A DNA stretch of 64,000 bases from Blautia obeum ATCC 29174 (GCF_025147765.1 NZ_CP102265.1:3013001-3077000); one strand, 5' to 3'. Positions 45,686-55,977 are shown, counted from the stretch's first letter. A program made the numbers and translations. Notes: generated from the sequence alone by a model not told the origin.

Positions 45686-47995
45686 TTGGAACGATGTGAT
45701 TTTTCTTCTATTAGCACATGCCTAAAAAATCAAATCAGTGAAAGCAATCAGATGAACCAACCTGATTTTTTATACGAATTATTTGAAGATTTTATGAATG
45801 ATCCGATAAATGAAGATTTTTCTATGGATAATGGTCTAATTTGCCGCTGGATAACCGGACAAGCAAAAATCAGTCCCAAAATAACCTCATATTATGCAAA
45901 ACCCAGCAATCAGAAAAAACTGGCAACAACCATTCAGCGGAACTTACTTCCCTTAATGGCAGACTGCAACATGGTTATACAGGACATTTACACGTTATTC
46001 ATACAGGACGATACGATTTCGGATACAAAAAAGCAGGAACTTGTATCTCTATATAAACCTTCTGATTCAAGGCTGTTGTTTTTAGCAAAAGTACTTTCTT
46101 TTGGTATGGAACGGCAATTTATTAAACGTGATACAAGAAATCAAAAACTGATTGCAGGAGGTGTTCTATCTCCGATTGTTCTGGATTACATTATGGACAG
46201 CGAAGTCCCAAAACCATGCCGTCATTTTCTAGGAAGAGAAGAAGAACTGGATGAACTCCATACTTTGTTTGAAGAGAACCGACATATATTTCTTTATGGA
46301 ATTGCCGGAATTGGAAAAAGCGAGCTTGCTAAAGCCTATGCAAAGCAATACAGAAAACAGTACACCAATATTCTCTATATGGAATACACCGGTAATCTAT
46401 ATCAAGATATTGTAGACATGGATTTTATTGATGATCCACCAGAAATCAGTGAGCAGGAACGTTTTCAAAGACATAACCGTTTCTTACGCTCTTTGAAATC
46501 TGATACACTGCTGATCATAGACAATTTTAATGTCACATCCACACAGGACAGTTGCCTGTCAGTCGTATTAAAATACCGTTGCCGGGTTTTATTTACAACC
46601 AGAAGCCAACTGTCTGAATACTGTAGTTTTCAATTAAAAGAACTGAAAGATATACCCACTCTTTTTCAACTGACATCTGTATTTTATTCAGAAGCAGAGG
46701 AAAACCGGGCAATCGTAGAAAAAATCATAGAAACTGTACACTACCATACTTTTGCTGTCGAACTGGCAGCCAAACTTCTGGAAAATGGAATTTTAACTCC
46801 AGAGCAATTATTGATAAAACTTCAAGAGGAAAAGGCTTCTCTTCATAATGAAGATAAGATTAAAGTAATGAAAGATGGTCAGAGCAAAAAAGCCACCTAT
46901 TACAACCATATCCATACCCTGTTTTCGTTATACTCCTTATCACGGAAACAGCAGGATATTATGTGCAATATGTGTTTTATGCCTTCATCTGGTATTTCTG
47001 CCCGTATATTTTCCAAATGGCTGGAGCTGCCTACTTTAAATGACGTGAATGATCTGATCGAGACAGGTTTTGTACAGTCAAGTCTCCGGCATACTATTTC
47101 TCTGCATCCAATGATTCAGGAAATTGCAGTTTCCGAGACCGCACCTTCTGTTACAAGCTGCCACACGTTATTGGATTCTCTGCAAAAAATATGTTTGATG
47201 CATGGCATTGAAGTTAGCTATTATAAAAAATTATTTCAAACAGTAGAAAACATCATGCTTTTCATTGAAAAGGACGATATTCCCCAATACCTGTTATTTT
47301 TAGAAGATGTTTTTCCATATATGGAGAAGTACCACTATCAAAAGGGTATGAAAAAAATCATCCAGGAACTACAGCATTTTATAAAAGCAAATACTTACGG
47401 GACTGCATCTGACCGTGCCTTACTATTGGATTATCAGGCAACTCTGGAACCCAAAACAGAAAAAGCGATAAAATTAGAAAAAGAAGCACTTGCTCAAATA
47501 AAAGAAACCACAAAAGAAAATGCCCACCTGGTTTCCAACCTCCATTCCAATCTTGGAGGGCTTTACCGAATCAACGGACAACTTGATCTCGCTAAAAGGC
47601 ACATGAAAATGGGTATCTCTCTTTTACAACAATACCAGCTTCTTTATACTAATGACAGTATTCCTCAGATTAATAATTATGCTGTCCTCTTAATTGAAAT
47701 ACAAGAACCTGACCTTGCCCTGTCTGCTCTTCAGAAATTAGCACAGATTATCAAAGAATATAATTCAAACCACTGTTTGGATTATGCCCAGGTACAGGAA
47801 TCCCTTGGAAGTATCTGCCTGATCACTGCAAATATTTCGCAAGCGAAAACCCATTTTAAAAAAGCCTTGAAAATTTATGAGGATATATGGGCAGACGAAC
47901 CCGAATTGATTGAAGAAAAATATCAAGCAATTCAAGAATTGTATCCACAAGCTGGAATTGCTCTGGCAAAAAGTATTCTTCTCACCAAGCACTAA
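45686..47995 (+). CDS. STAND NTPase with C-terminal TPR repeats
   Basis: 769 residues. The N-terminal 180 residues are an uncharacterised helical domain (LICRWITGQAKISPKITSYY). The NB-ARC-type ATPase follows: Walker A GIAGIGKSELA at about 205-215 and Walker B TLLIIDNFN at about 274-282. From about 600 to the end are TPR-like repeats (LHSNLGGLYRINGQLDLAKR, QESLGSICLITANISQAKTH). STAND proteins bind a ligand through the repeats and oligomerise; many act in phage defence or regulation. TTG at 45686 is the start (AAAGGAGGG). Carried as an accessory gene of the element. Target unknown. Confidence 0.85.
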   Translation: MERCDFSSISTCLKNQISESNQMNQPDFLYELFEDFMNDPINEDFSMDNGLICRWITGQAKISPKITSYYAKPSNQKKLATTIQRNLLPLMADCNMVIQDIYTLFIQDDTISDTKKQELVSLYKPSDSRLLFLAKVLSFGMERQFIKRDTRNQKLIAGGVLSPIVLDYIMDSEVPKPCRHFLGREEELDELHTLFEENRHIFLYGIAGIGKSELAKAYAKQYRKQYTNILYMEYTGNLYQDIVDMDFIDDPPEISEQERFQRHNRFLRSLKSDTLLIIDNFNVTSTQDSCLSVVLKYRCRVLFTTRSQLSEYCSFQLKELKDIPTLFQLTSVFYSEAEENRAIVEKIIETVHYHTFAVELAAKLLENGILTPEQLLIKLQEEKASLHNEDKIKVMKDGQSKKATYYNHIHTLFSLYSLSRKQQDIMCNMCFMPSSGISARIFSKWLELPTLNDVNDLIETGFVQSSLRHTISLHPMIQEIAVSETAPSVTSCHTLLDSLQKICLMHGIEVSYYKKLFQTVENIMLFIEKDDIPQYLLFLEDVFPYMEKYHYQKGMKKIIQELQHFIKANTYGTASDRALLLDYQATLEPKTEKAIKLEKEALAQIKETTKENAHLVSNLHSNLGGLYRINGQLDLAKRHMKMGISLLQQYQLLYTNDSIPQINNYAVLLIEIQEPDLALSALQKLAQIIKEYNSNHCLDYAQVQESLGSICLITANISQAKTHFKKALKIYEDIWADEPELIEEKYQAIQELYPQAGIALAKSILLTKH

Positions 47996-48111
47996 CGGTT
48001 CCTACAAACACTTGTAAAATATATTGCCTCAATAATGTAAACGCCTAGTTTTGAGATACACTCCAAGACTAGGCGCTTGTCCATTTCCATTTTTTCTTAG
48101 ACATGGAGCGT

Positions 48112-48270
48112 TTACATAAGGATCACTTTTCTTTTTTTGACACTTTTCGCTCCTCCTATCTCAAATTTTTTATAGTCTAGGTATATTGCCTTCATCAATG
48201 CCTGAGAACTTGTAAATATGCTCCTCTGCTTGTTCAATCTGCGATACATTACAATCATCTCGTCATCAAC
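48112..48270 (-). pseudogene. IS256-family transposase C-terminal remnant
   Basis: The minus frame from 48270 reads VDDEMIVMYRRLNKQRSIFT and then SSQALMKAIYLDYKKFE. This matches the C-terminal end of IS256-type transposases, followed by a short divergent tail. The rest of the transposase is missing. Nearby GTAAACGCCTAG and CTAGGCGC are inverted and may be part of the IS end. The 336-base gap between the STAND gene and the ABC gene otherwise holds nothing clear. Confidence 0.65.
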
Positions 48271-48331
48271 CTACTGTTTGATACAATATGTCAAATGCAT
48301 AGTGGCTCAGTTCTATTAGAAATTTATATCT

Positions 48332-50017
48332 CTAACTCCGCACCAATTCTAAAATTCCTTTTGAAAGGCGATATACTTTATCAACACTTTCCAGTTCTTT
48401 ATACTTATGCGTAATAAAAACGATAGTCTTATTTTTTAATTCACTATGTAATAACTCACGTAAAGCTTCATTTGATTCAACATCAAATCCTTCTGTAGCC
48501 TCATCCATAAGTAAAATGTCTGCATTTTTCAGCAGAGCCCTAGCTACAGCTATCTTTTGTCTTTCTCCTCCAGAAAGTTTTGCACCATCTTGTCCAATTT
48601 TTTGTCCAAATCCATGATCCAATTTTTCAATAAAACCTAAAGCACCACTTTTTCTACATGCTTCAACAACTGCATCTCTTGACGCCTTTCCATCGATATT
48701 AACATTCTCCTCTATAGTCCCTTGGAATAGATATGGTCTTTGGCTTATAACCGCAATTCTATTTCTCATATCTTGTATATCCATCAATTCCACAGGAGCT
48801 CCATACAATTTTATTATTCCTTTTTGTGGCCGGTAGAATCCCGCCAAAAGGTTCAAAAGTGTTGATTTGCCACTTCCATTTTCTCCTACGATCGCAATTC
48901 GTTCCCCTTTTTTTACACATAGTGAAATACCATTTAAAATAGGGTGTCCTGGTTCATAACCAAAGACAAGATTTTTTACTTCAAAAACCATATCCCTATC
49001 TTGATAAATTTTCTCAGGTTTCATTTCACATAATTTCATTTCCAATTCTTCCGGTTGTCCCCATAACTCAAAAAGACGTTTTGCCGATGGCTCAATTTGC
49101 GCAAAATAATATTTAATGTTTATCAATGCTGAAATTGGATTTACAACATATGCACTATATGTAATAAAAGCAAATGCTCCGCCTATAGTGAATTCTCCTT
49201 TTATTATAAAAAGCCCACTTAATATATATAATAACGCATTTACAACCGTGTCTATTACTACAACACTGACAGTACTATATTCATCTAGCATTGCGTTCTT
49301 TTTATATGAATCCATCAAATCTTTTTGCAGACCTTCAAATTGAGATTTTTTTACCTGAAACAGATTCCAGAGCTTCATTTCATGAATTCCATTTATACAC
49401 TCGGCAAACCAACTCATAAACTTTCGTTTATCCTCAATCCACTGTTCAAACACTTCCCGTTTCTTGTTTGCACAATAGGACACTATTATAAATTTCAGTG
49501 GAATAATTGCTTCTATCAATATTGCTAATTTCCAGTCTAATAAGGACAGCCCAACTACTCCTCCTATTATTTGGAGAATTGATGATATAGAAAACTGAGT
49601 AATCTGATCCACAACAGATGACACATTATCAATATCCATACCAATTGTATTTATAATCTCTGCACTTCCTCTTTCAGCAAAATACTGTATTTTCATCCTA
49701 TTGATTTTCCAGTAAGTCTTTTTATAGAGAGAATGTGTAAACTGATTATGTACATTTGAAAATAATTTTGTTTGGATTATATTTAACTCTTGCTGGGTTA
49801 AAGAAATTATTATTAATATAACAGAAAATAAAAGAATGTATTTCATGTTTTTCTGCAATATACCACAATCTGTTATTTGTCTTATAAGCAGTGGGTGTAT
49901 AAACGTTATGAATGATGAACCCAAAAGGCAACAGATAATCCCTGGAAAATACTTTTTATATTCACACAACATTTTACAAATTCGATACCATGTTTTCCCA
50001 TTTTCTCTCATATCCAA
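48332..50017 (-). CDS. ABC exporter of the RiPP cluster
   Basis: A 561-residue fused exporter: about six membrane helices in residues 20-320, then an ATPase with Walker A VGENGSGKSTLL, signature KLSGGERQKIAVA and Walker B ILLMDEATEG. It lacks an N-terminal C39 peptidase domain, so it does not itself cut the leader. It is the last gene of the cluster, 19 bases after the S8 protease, and probably exports the mature peptide. The start is TTG 50017 (GAGG at seven bases) or ATG 50011. Confidence 0.88.
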   Translation of the reverse strand: MDMRENGKTWYRICKMLCEYKKYFPGIICCLLGSSFITFIHPLLIRQITDCGILQKNMKYILLFSVILIIISLTQQELNIIQTKLFSNVHNQFTHSLYKKTYWKINRMKIQYFAERGSAEIINTIGMDIDNVSSVVDQITQFSISSILQIIGGVVGLSLLDWKLAILIEAIIPLKFIIVSYCANKKREVFEQWIEDKRKFMSWFAECINGIHEMKLWNLFQVKKSQFEGLQKDLMDSYKKNAMLDEYSTVSVVVIDTVVNALLYILSGLFIIKGEFTIGGAFAFITYSAYVVNPISALINIKYYFAQIEPSAKRLFELWGQPEELEMKLCEMKPEKIYQDRDMVFEVKNLVFGYEPGHPILNGISLCVKKGERIAIVGENGSGKSTLLNLLAGFYRPQKGIIKLYGAPVELMDIQDMRNRIAVISQRPYLFQGTIEENVNIDGKASRDAVVEACRKSGALGFIEKLDHGFGQKIGQDGAKLSGGERQKIAVARALLKNADILLMDEATEGFDVESNEALRELLHSELKNKTIVFITHKYKELESVDKVYRLSKGILELVRS

Positions 50018-50036
50018 TTGCCATCCTCACTATTCG

Positions 50037-51131
50037 TTAAGCAAAATATTGACAAACAAGCTCATATATATCCTCTATATTGTAAGTTATTCCTATTCGA
50101 TCTTCTGCATACAATTCATACATATTATTTTTACGCACAATATACATATCTATATCTGATGCCTTACTACTTTCAAATATTTCTTCCTCTTGATTCAAAA
50201 GAATAATATCAGGTTCATAAGCTATATATACTGTATAAAGGATATCGTTCAATGACTCATTGGAATCGTCATAATATTCTAAAGGAATTACATTTTCATC
50301 TAAAGGATTTTTCTGCAGATTTATTGCGTAATAACCGTTCTGACTAAACATCTCTTTTAGCTGTATCATTTCCTCGTAATCTAAATCAATACCGGCAATT
50401 ACCGGTATCTCTATATTGGTTTTATCCCTTATTACATTTTCTAGTATATCCGGATAATCAGATTTATGCGTTGCTATAGTCATCAAAAAGTCCATAACAT
50501 CATCAAATCCTGCTGTGGGCTTTCTGTTTAAATATGTAGCAATATGTCCAGTGACAACAGGAGCCGCATAACTATTGGCTTGATTTACGATCCCATTCCA
50601 CGAAAAATTTGCTATAATAGAATTCTCAATATTATAACCTTTTTGTTCTTGAAACAGAATTTGACCATTTCCCAAAAGACCATAACGATCCTGCCTGACA
50701 CCAAAAACACCTGGATATGCAGCTGGATAAGTCTTTATATTTCTGTTATGATATGCTGCTACTATAATCGCATCAGCATCAAGTAATCTTTTTATTTGAA
50801 TCCATAAGGGTTTAATATCAAAATAATTGATTGTTCCAAGACTCATGTGAATTAACTTTATTTTATTTTGAATACACCATTCCAAAGCTTCCAGCAAAAC
50901 TGTGATCTGTGTTGTTCCTGCAGAGTCAGTCACATTCAAGTCCCATAATTCTATATCACTACATATGCTTGTGATAATTCCGACGCATACAGCGCCATGG
51001 AATGATTTATCGTCTTTATACTCACTTGGATCGCATTTAGAAGCCAAAAAAGATTTATGAACAATCCTTTGATTCCTGTTATTTCTCATATGATAAGGTA
51101 TACCGTTATCAATCAATGCGAGCTTAATCAT
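50037..51131 (-). CDS. Subtilase (S8) of the RiPP cluster
   Basis: 364 residues, with a compact subtilisin fold and a complete triad: D8 in LALIDNGI, H45 in SFHGAVCVGII, S187 in ANSYAAPVV, and the oxyanion Asn in AAYHN (129). There is no signal peptide or propeptide, so it should act in the cytoplasm. The last 150 residues are an unrecognised extension. Its place next to an exporter without a peptidase domain suggests it removes the precursor's leader. Start ATG at 51131, with AGGA upstream. Confidence 0.8.
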   Translation of the reverse strand: MIKLALIDNGIPYHMRNNRNQRIVHKSFLASKCDPSEYKDDKSFHGAVCVGIITSICSDIELWDLNVTDSAGTTQITVLLEALEWCIQNKIKLIHMSLGTINYFDIKPLWIQIKRLLDADAIIVAAYHNRNIKTYPAAYPGVFGVRQDRYGLLGNGQILFQEQKGYNIENSIIANFSWNGIVNQANSYAAPVVTGHIATYLNRKPTAGFDDVMDFLMTIATHKSDYPDILENVIRDKTNIEIPVIAGIDLDYEEMIQLKEMFSQNGYYAINLQKNPLDENVIPLEYYDDSNESLNDILYTVYIAYEPDIILLNQEEEIFESSKASDIDMYIVRKNNMYELYAEDRIGITYNIEDIYELVCQYFA

Positions 51132-51246
51132 TTGCACTATTCCTATTCTTACCTGTTATATATCCAAGCCAAATATCGCATATTTATTATTCTCATGATA
51201 AACCTTGTAATTCTATGGTCAATAAAAATTCAAGTGTCGCTGAACC

Positions 51247-52767
51247 CTAATATGCTTCTCCAATCACACTGCCATCATAAGCATTGATCACATAAGAAAG
51301 CTCCTGTAGAGAATTTCCACCAATACTTTCCCTGACAGTAAAAATCCATGCTGGAACCAACCATGCGTGTTTCGGCTCCTGATAGGCTGTGGTATAAGTA
51401 TACTGCAATTTTGCGTTTACCACATCATACTCCAGTGCGGTAGTGTCGTTGGCAGACTGGCCTTTTCCGGAATACCAATAAAAAATCTGATCTGTCAGCT
51501 TTGCCTGTATTTTTTCAAAAGGCAGAAGCTTTGTATTTTCCGTCACCGTACAGACTTCTTCCGATATCCCATCCCATTTAAAATATTTAATTCCTTCCTC
51601 TGTTATCAGAATAGAGATTGTTTCTACCTGGAACGGAGGCACATAACTATCCACTGTTTCTTCCGCAACCACGCCATCAGGAACTGAAGTAATACCCTCT
51701 ACACTTTTCGAAAAACAATACAGATATCCCGGTAATCCTCTATCCAGATCTCCCTGCCACAAAGCATCACTACCAAGTCCCAGACCATTGCGCTCTGAAC
51801 ATGCGCCATTCGGGAACCACACGGTACGATCAGAATCTACAAGGCCCATTCCATCGATACCTAAATCCTCTAAAACTTGTTCTGCCTGTTCCTTTCCATC
51901 TTCCTCTGTAAAGGTGATCTTGTCCATGCACTTTCGATACGCATCTGCCAGTTCATGAAATTTCTCTGTATAGCCGTTGGTATCCATGCCAAAGCTACTG
52001 TAATACTCACTCTGCATTTCCTCAGTTTCTATTGTTTCTTCTTCTATAAAATTAGAACCCTCCATCCAGAGAAAACTACTGTCATTGTCAATTTCCTGAT
52101 TATACCGCTCTGCTTCTATATATGCCTTCCTGTCCTCGCCCACATCTGCAGTAAAATAATCCTCTGTATCTGTGTTTTCCAATTCAGTACTCATCCAACT
52201 CCGTGCCGCTTCCACACCGTGATCCTCTGTTTTTTTTTGAAATTTTATCTCCATCTTTTCCGGTGCAGACGCTTCATCCGGTGCAAGCTCCATCCCCTCT
52301 CGGGTTGCGTTTTGAATCCCTGCAATCGATGTAGAATATGCTGATTGCAAGTAACTTCCTTCCTTGCTGGAAATCCTGTCTAACACTTCCTGATACGCAT
52401 CCTTTGTCACCATCTGTGGCATATATAGTTCCTCACCGTCCGTAAAATAATCAATCAATCCATTCAGTTCTTCCTGCGTTAACTCGTGATTTTGCATCTC
52501 TATGACTGGAAGATTGCCAATGCTTTGTTCGCCCAACTTAATATCTGCCTGGATAACCACACGGTCGTTGCTTTTCTTTTCTTCAAATTTCCAATGCGTT
52601 GGAACATTTGTCTCTCTCTTTTCTCCTTTTTTAAGAGGTTCACAGACAGCCGCCTCGCTAATCCCATCCACTTTGCTGACTACCGAACTCTCCTCTGGTG
52701 TTTCCTGACAGCTGGAAAGAATAATACACAACGCACCTACCATAATTGCTAGAACACTTTTTTTCAT
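51247..52767 (-). CDS. Lipoprotein of the DUF6034 type
   Basis: 506 residues with a signal peptide and lipobox (IILSSC, C20). The body is acidic and otherwise soluble. It ends with a block (AWLVPAWIFTVRESIGG, VINAYDGSVIGEAY) like those in Firmicute DUF6034 lipoproteins. It is located between the precursor and the protease. A role in peptide immunity or secretion on the cell surface is only inferred. GGAGG lies just before the ATG at 52767. Confidence 0.7.
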   Translation of the reverse strand: MKKSVLAIMVGALCIILSSCQETPEESSVVSKVDGISEAAVCEPLKKGEKRETNVPTHWKFEEKKSNDRVVIQADIKLGEQSIGNLPVIEMQNHELTQEELNGLIDYFTDGEELYMPQMVTKDAYQEVLDRISSKEGSYLQSAYSTSIAGIQNATREGMELAPDEASAPEKMEIKFQKKTEDHGVEAARSWMSTELENTDTEDYFTADVGEDRKAYIEAERYNQEIDNDSSFLWMEGSNFIEEETIETEEMQSEYYSSFGMDTNGYTEKFHELADAYRKCMDKITFTEEDGKEQAEQVLEDLGIDGMGLVDSDRTVWFPNGACSERNGLGLGSDALWQGDLDRGLPGYLYCFSKSVEGITSVPDGVVAEETVDSYVPPFQVETISILITEEGIKYFKWDGISEEVCTVTENTKLLPFEKIQAKLTDQIFYWYSGKGQSANDTTALEYDVVNAKLQYTYTTAYQEPKHAWLVPAWIFTVRESIGGNSLQELSYVINAYDGSVIGEAY

Positions 52768-52872
52768 TTTTCCTCCATATATCTTATAGAATTGTCGCTT
52801 TTTCACGAAACTTCAATTATAAACTCTTTAACTTATAAATACCGTCCTGACACTATTAACGTTTTCGTATAT

Positions 52873-52922
52873 TTTTTAGAAACAGACTACCTTATTTATT
52901 TTAATGTATAAGGCAGTCTGTT
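52873..52922 (-). terminator. Terminator/attenuator after the precursor gene
   Basis: AACAGACTGCCTTAT pairs with ATAAGGTAGTCTGTT and is followed by TCTAAAAAAT, a weak U-tract. It lies 25 bases after the precursor stop and may lower expression of the downstream genes relative to the precursor, as in many RiPP operons. Confidence 0.6.
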
Positions 52923-52946
52923 CTATGTACTAGTAACTATAACTTG

Positions 52947-53117
52947 TTAGTACATTACGCTATTGTCATTACTAATAACCACTCTTGAAGCATCCGCATT
53001 ATGCTGAGATAACCAAGTCGCAGCACAATATGAACATGGGCAACCACATCCACAAACGCACCCAAAAGACTCAATCGTGTTCCTGTTTTTCTTCATATTT
53101 TTGTTGAGTTTCTTCAT
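52947..53117 (-). CDS. Cys-rich RiPP precursor (CLI_3235-type)
   Basis: 56 residues, found by reading the gap. The leader is basic (MKKLNKNMKKNRNTIESFG) and the core starts with GCVCGCGCPCSYCAATWL: C20, C22, C24, C26, C28 and C31. A hydrophilic tail ends in SVMY. GGAGGAG lies six bases before the ATG. This is the layout of CLI_3235-type bacteriocin precursors, which are modified by the neighbouring radical SAM enzyme, probably to thioether-linked (ranthipeptide-type) products. The link type is inferred. Confidence 0.88.
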   Translation of the reverse strand: MKKLNKNMKKNRNTIESFGCVCGCGCPCSYCAATWLSQHNADASRVVISNDNSVMY

Positions 53118-53230
53118 ACGGTTCTCCTCCTTTCTGTTAAAATAATATCAATATTTCCGCTTCATTGGTGCCAAGAGAAACAGATATATGATATTTCATA
53201 TTATAATTTCCGGATATAGAATAAACTAAT

Positions 53231-53467
53231 TCAAAATGCTACTTTTCGTATGTGATTTAATTTATCGCATATTGTTTGCAAATTAAACTCATCCACTTTT
53301 ATATCATCCAGCAATTTTATAATCGGCAAATTATATGTATTCTCTAATTCCATTATCACATATATCCAGCACTCTTCTACTACAGGCAAATCCAATAGAT
53401 TCTGTTCTGAATTTTCTACTTTTATCATTGTGTATTTCAATATCACATTTTTAATTAGCTCTTCCAT
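53231..53467 (-). CDS. Acyl carrier-related protein of the RiPP cluster
   Basis: A 78-residue acidic helical protein (VVEECWIYVIMELENTYN) resembling the acyl carrier-related protein of CLI_3235-type systems (TIGR04069 as I recall). The usual DSL Ser of real carrier proteins is not present, so it may only act as a docking protein. It lies 13 bases after the TIGR04066-like gene and before the precursor. Confidence 0.72.
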   Translation of the reverse strand: MEELIKNVILKYTMIKVENSEQNLLDLPVVEECWIYVIMELENTYNLPIIKLLDDIKVDEFNLQTICDKLNHIRKVAF

Positions 53468-53480
53468 CCTATCTCCTCAC

Positions 53481-54530
53481 TTATATTACAAAAATATTAT
53501 TTGCAAGTTCTTCCAAAATTTTCAAAATTTCTTTTTCAATTTTAGTATCATCAAATATATCAAGGACTTGATATTCAGAATTTTCAGGTATCGCTGGTTT
53601 TTCATTCATATCCTCCATGGTATAATACCGTATCTTTTTCCATTCATGATCCGCCTTATAAAATTGTCGTGAAAGAATATATTCTTTCACTGGTGTATTA
53701 TATTTTCTTAGAACAAAATCGCTTATATTTTTTAATACAGTATAATTCAAATCAGTATACCTATACAAAGCCAAAAAGCCTATATCTACATCCAATGCGT
53801 TTGAAATAATCAGAGGTAACTCGCCAAAATAATTTGTTTCATATTTTTCAAATTCCGAAACACCACCAGGGCAACCCACAAGAATCACATCGTACTCCTG
53901 TTGTTTTACTTTTGTATGTATCCAATGATTTAAAGCAATAATCTTTTCTGGATAAGACATGAATTTTGAATATAGAAAGCCAGGAAGATTTTCCATTCCT
54001 AAAAATCCACCGAGAACGTTAGAGCAAAGTGCCAGTACACGATACCCCTGTTTTTCAATCACCTTTTTAATCTTCACTTGCAATTGGAATTTATCGCAAT
54101 TTTCGCCCAATCCCATGACTGATATTACCGGAATATCTATTTCTTTTTTATTTGGCGAAACAACTTCATCTGACAATTCACTTTCCTGTAATATACATAC
54201 TTTATCTCTGTCAATTTGAATCTTATCTAGCAGTGCTAAACCAGCATAAATCTTTTTCCCTGAGTCTAATGCCATTTGCACTCTTTTTTGGTATCCGTCA
54301 TAACTATATCCCATTGTATTTTCTGAAAAAACAATAGCATCAGCTCGAGTAAGACATTCTTCAAATTCTGTACTACAATATATCGAACTCTTCTTTTGTA
54401 ATAGTTCAAGCCTACTCCTATCTTCTATATAGCTGGATACCGCAACCACCTGATATAATTTGTTTTCTTTCAATCCCTTGATAAGTATTTCTGTGTCATT
54501 ATTTAATGGAAACACAACTAATTTTTCCAT
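53481..54530 (-). CDS. Peptide maturation protein, TIGR04066-like
   Basis: 349 residues with no well-known catalytic domain. The N-terminal part (KLVVFPLNNDTEILIKGLK) and the VISVMGLGENCDKFQLQVK block are those of the clostridial natural-product maturation family TIGR04066, which always occurs with the radical SAM maturase. A nucleotide- or cobalamin-type Rossmann fold is possible: GYRVLALCSN and VILVGCPGGVSEFE resemble P-loop-free NTPase strands. ATG at 54530 follows AAAGGAG. Confidence 0.75.
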   Translation of the reverse strand: MEKLVVFPLNNDTEILIKGLKENKLYQVVAVSSYIEDRSRLELLQKKSSIYCSTEFEECLTRADAIVFSENTMGYSYDGYQKRVQMALDSGKKIYAGLALLDKIQIDRDKVCILQESELSDEVVSPNKKEIDIPVISVMGLGENCDKFQLQVKIKKVIEKQGYRVLALCSNVLGGFLGMENLPGFLYSKFMSYPEKIIALNHWIHTKVKQQEYDVILVGCPGGVSEFEKYETNYFGELPLIISNALDVDIGFLALYRYTDLNYTVLKNISDFVLRKYNTPVKEYILSRQFYKADHEWKKIRYYTMEDMNEKPAIPENSEYQVLDIFDDTKIEKEILKILEELANNIFVI

Positions 54531-54540
54531 ATGCACTCCT

Positions 54541-55959
54541 TTATTTTAATACTTGCAAATTTTCATTTCCTTTATATCCAAACTCAACAAGTATACACAA
54601 TTTATATAGCAATAAAAGTGTACTTTCTTTTGAGTTTTCACATTGCTGTAGCAACATATTTTCTGTTAATATCTGATTATCTTTTGGAATTTGCGCCAAA
54701 CAATATGCACACATTCTCAAATTCCAATATCCTAAACATTTTTCTTTAATCATCTTACCATGGTTAAGTAGGAAACTCATTTTATCAAAATCAAATCCCG
54801 AATCCAAACTTCCGATGCACATTTCTGAATCTTCTTCCGAAACTCTTTCACATGGAAAAAATTCACCTTTTGTATCCACAAATAGTCTTCTAACTGCAGG
54901 AATGCATGGACCACCATGATGTGTTTTTTTGCCTTCAGCAACATGACTATGTAGCTGTTCATATAATAACTCAATATCTTGCAGTTCTCTTCGCAACAAT
55001 CGACTTTGTGCATCCCATTTTCGCTTCTCTAATACAGATAAAATCATCTTTATATATGCTAGTCGATGTACTCTGAAATTTTTTTGTGTTATGCGCGACA
55101 ATGTCTCATCTTTTAAACCAACTGGATTTACATAATTGAAATTCACTGTCCCTGCTTCAAACAGCTCTTCTTCCGAATAAAATCGATATATATTTTCAAG
55201 ATCTGATGAAGAACTAATAACACAATTAAACAAAACTTTTGAATAGTACTCTTCATTGTAAGCTTTCAGTCTACTCAAATTTTCTAAAATAATGTCAAAT
55301 GAACCTTTTCCTGTTTTAAATCTTCGATTTATATCGTGACTTTTCTTATCACCATCAAGGCTAATCATAAGATTAAACTCATATTTTACCAAAAATTCTA
55401 TGACATCTTCTGTCATTAAAGTCCCATTAGTCGTCATAGTAAAAAGAATTTTTTTATCCCCTTTACGTTGTAAAATATAGGAAACACATTTCTTAATCAA
55501 TTCAAATTCCAGAAGAGGCTCACCCCCATAAAATGATAATGCAAGTTGATCCGCTTTTTCGCTTCTTTTCAAATAAAAGTCTATTGCTTTTTTGGCTGTC
55601 TCGAAATCCATCCTATTTGACGTATGGGAACGATTATAGTAGTTTCCAGAATATGCACAATATTTGCATCTCAAATTACACTGCTGAGTTACCTGCAAAA
55701 TCAGATTGCCCATATAATGTTCTGCCAACAAATGTAAGTTTTCTGTCTCAGGATGCTCAATTTCTTCTATCGCAGTCTCACGCAATAATCCGCTTTTCAC
55801 AAACCGTCTTAACACTCCATCAGGAACCAATTTTGTCTTTTCCACAGTTTTTAATATCTGATATTCTTCATCATTCACCATAACTACAGAATCCAAAGAA
55901 CGATCATAAAAATATTTCTGCATTGGTGTTTGAATGCATTTAATTAATACCTTTCCCAT
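54541..55959 (-). CDS. Radical SAM/SPASM peptide maturase
   Basis: 472 residues. The SAM cluster motif is CNLRCKYC with C94, C98 and C101; YGGEPLLEF is the SAM-binding block. The SPASM region has CIPAVRRLFVD, FPCERVS, MCIGSL and the last Cys group KCLGYWNLRMCAYC. The N-terminal 80 residues form a winged-helix/PqqD-like leader-binding domain. It is the maturase (CcpM-type) of Cys-rich RiPPs and likely forms bonds from Cys sulfur to the precursor backbone. GGGGGAAAG precedes the ATG. It lies 11 bases before the TIGR04066-like gene. Confidence 0.9.
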   Translation of the reverse strand: MGKVLIKCIQTPMQKYFYDRSLDSVVMVNDEEYQILKTVEKTKLVPDGVLRRFVKSGLLRETAIEEIEHPETENLHLLAEHYMGNLILQVTQQCNLRCKYCAYSGNYYNRSHTSNRMDFETAKKAIDFYLKRSEKADQLALSFYGGEPLLEFELIKKCVSYILQRKGDKKILFTMTTNGTLMTEDVIEFLVKYEFNLMISLDGDKKSHDINRRFKTGKGSFDIILENLSRLKAYNEEYYSKVLFNCVISSSSDLENIYRFYSEEELFEAGTVNFNYVNPVGLKDETLSRITQKNFRVHRLAYIKMILSVLEKRKWDAQSRLLRRELQDIELLYEQLHSHVAEGKKTHHGGPCIPAVRRLFVDTKGEFFPCERVSEEDSEMCIGSLDSGFDFDKMSFLLNHGKMIKEKCLGYWNLRMCAYCLAQIPKDNQILTENMLLQQCENSKESTLLLLYKLCILVEFGYKGNENLQVLK

Positions 55960-55977
55960 ATTCTTTCCCCCGTATTT

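Noticed and set aside
53231..53467. Genuine phosphopantetheine carrier protein
   Set aside because: No DSL-type Ser is visible, so it is called carrier-related only.
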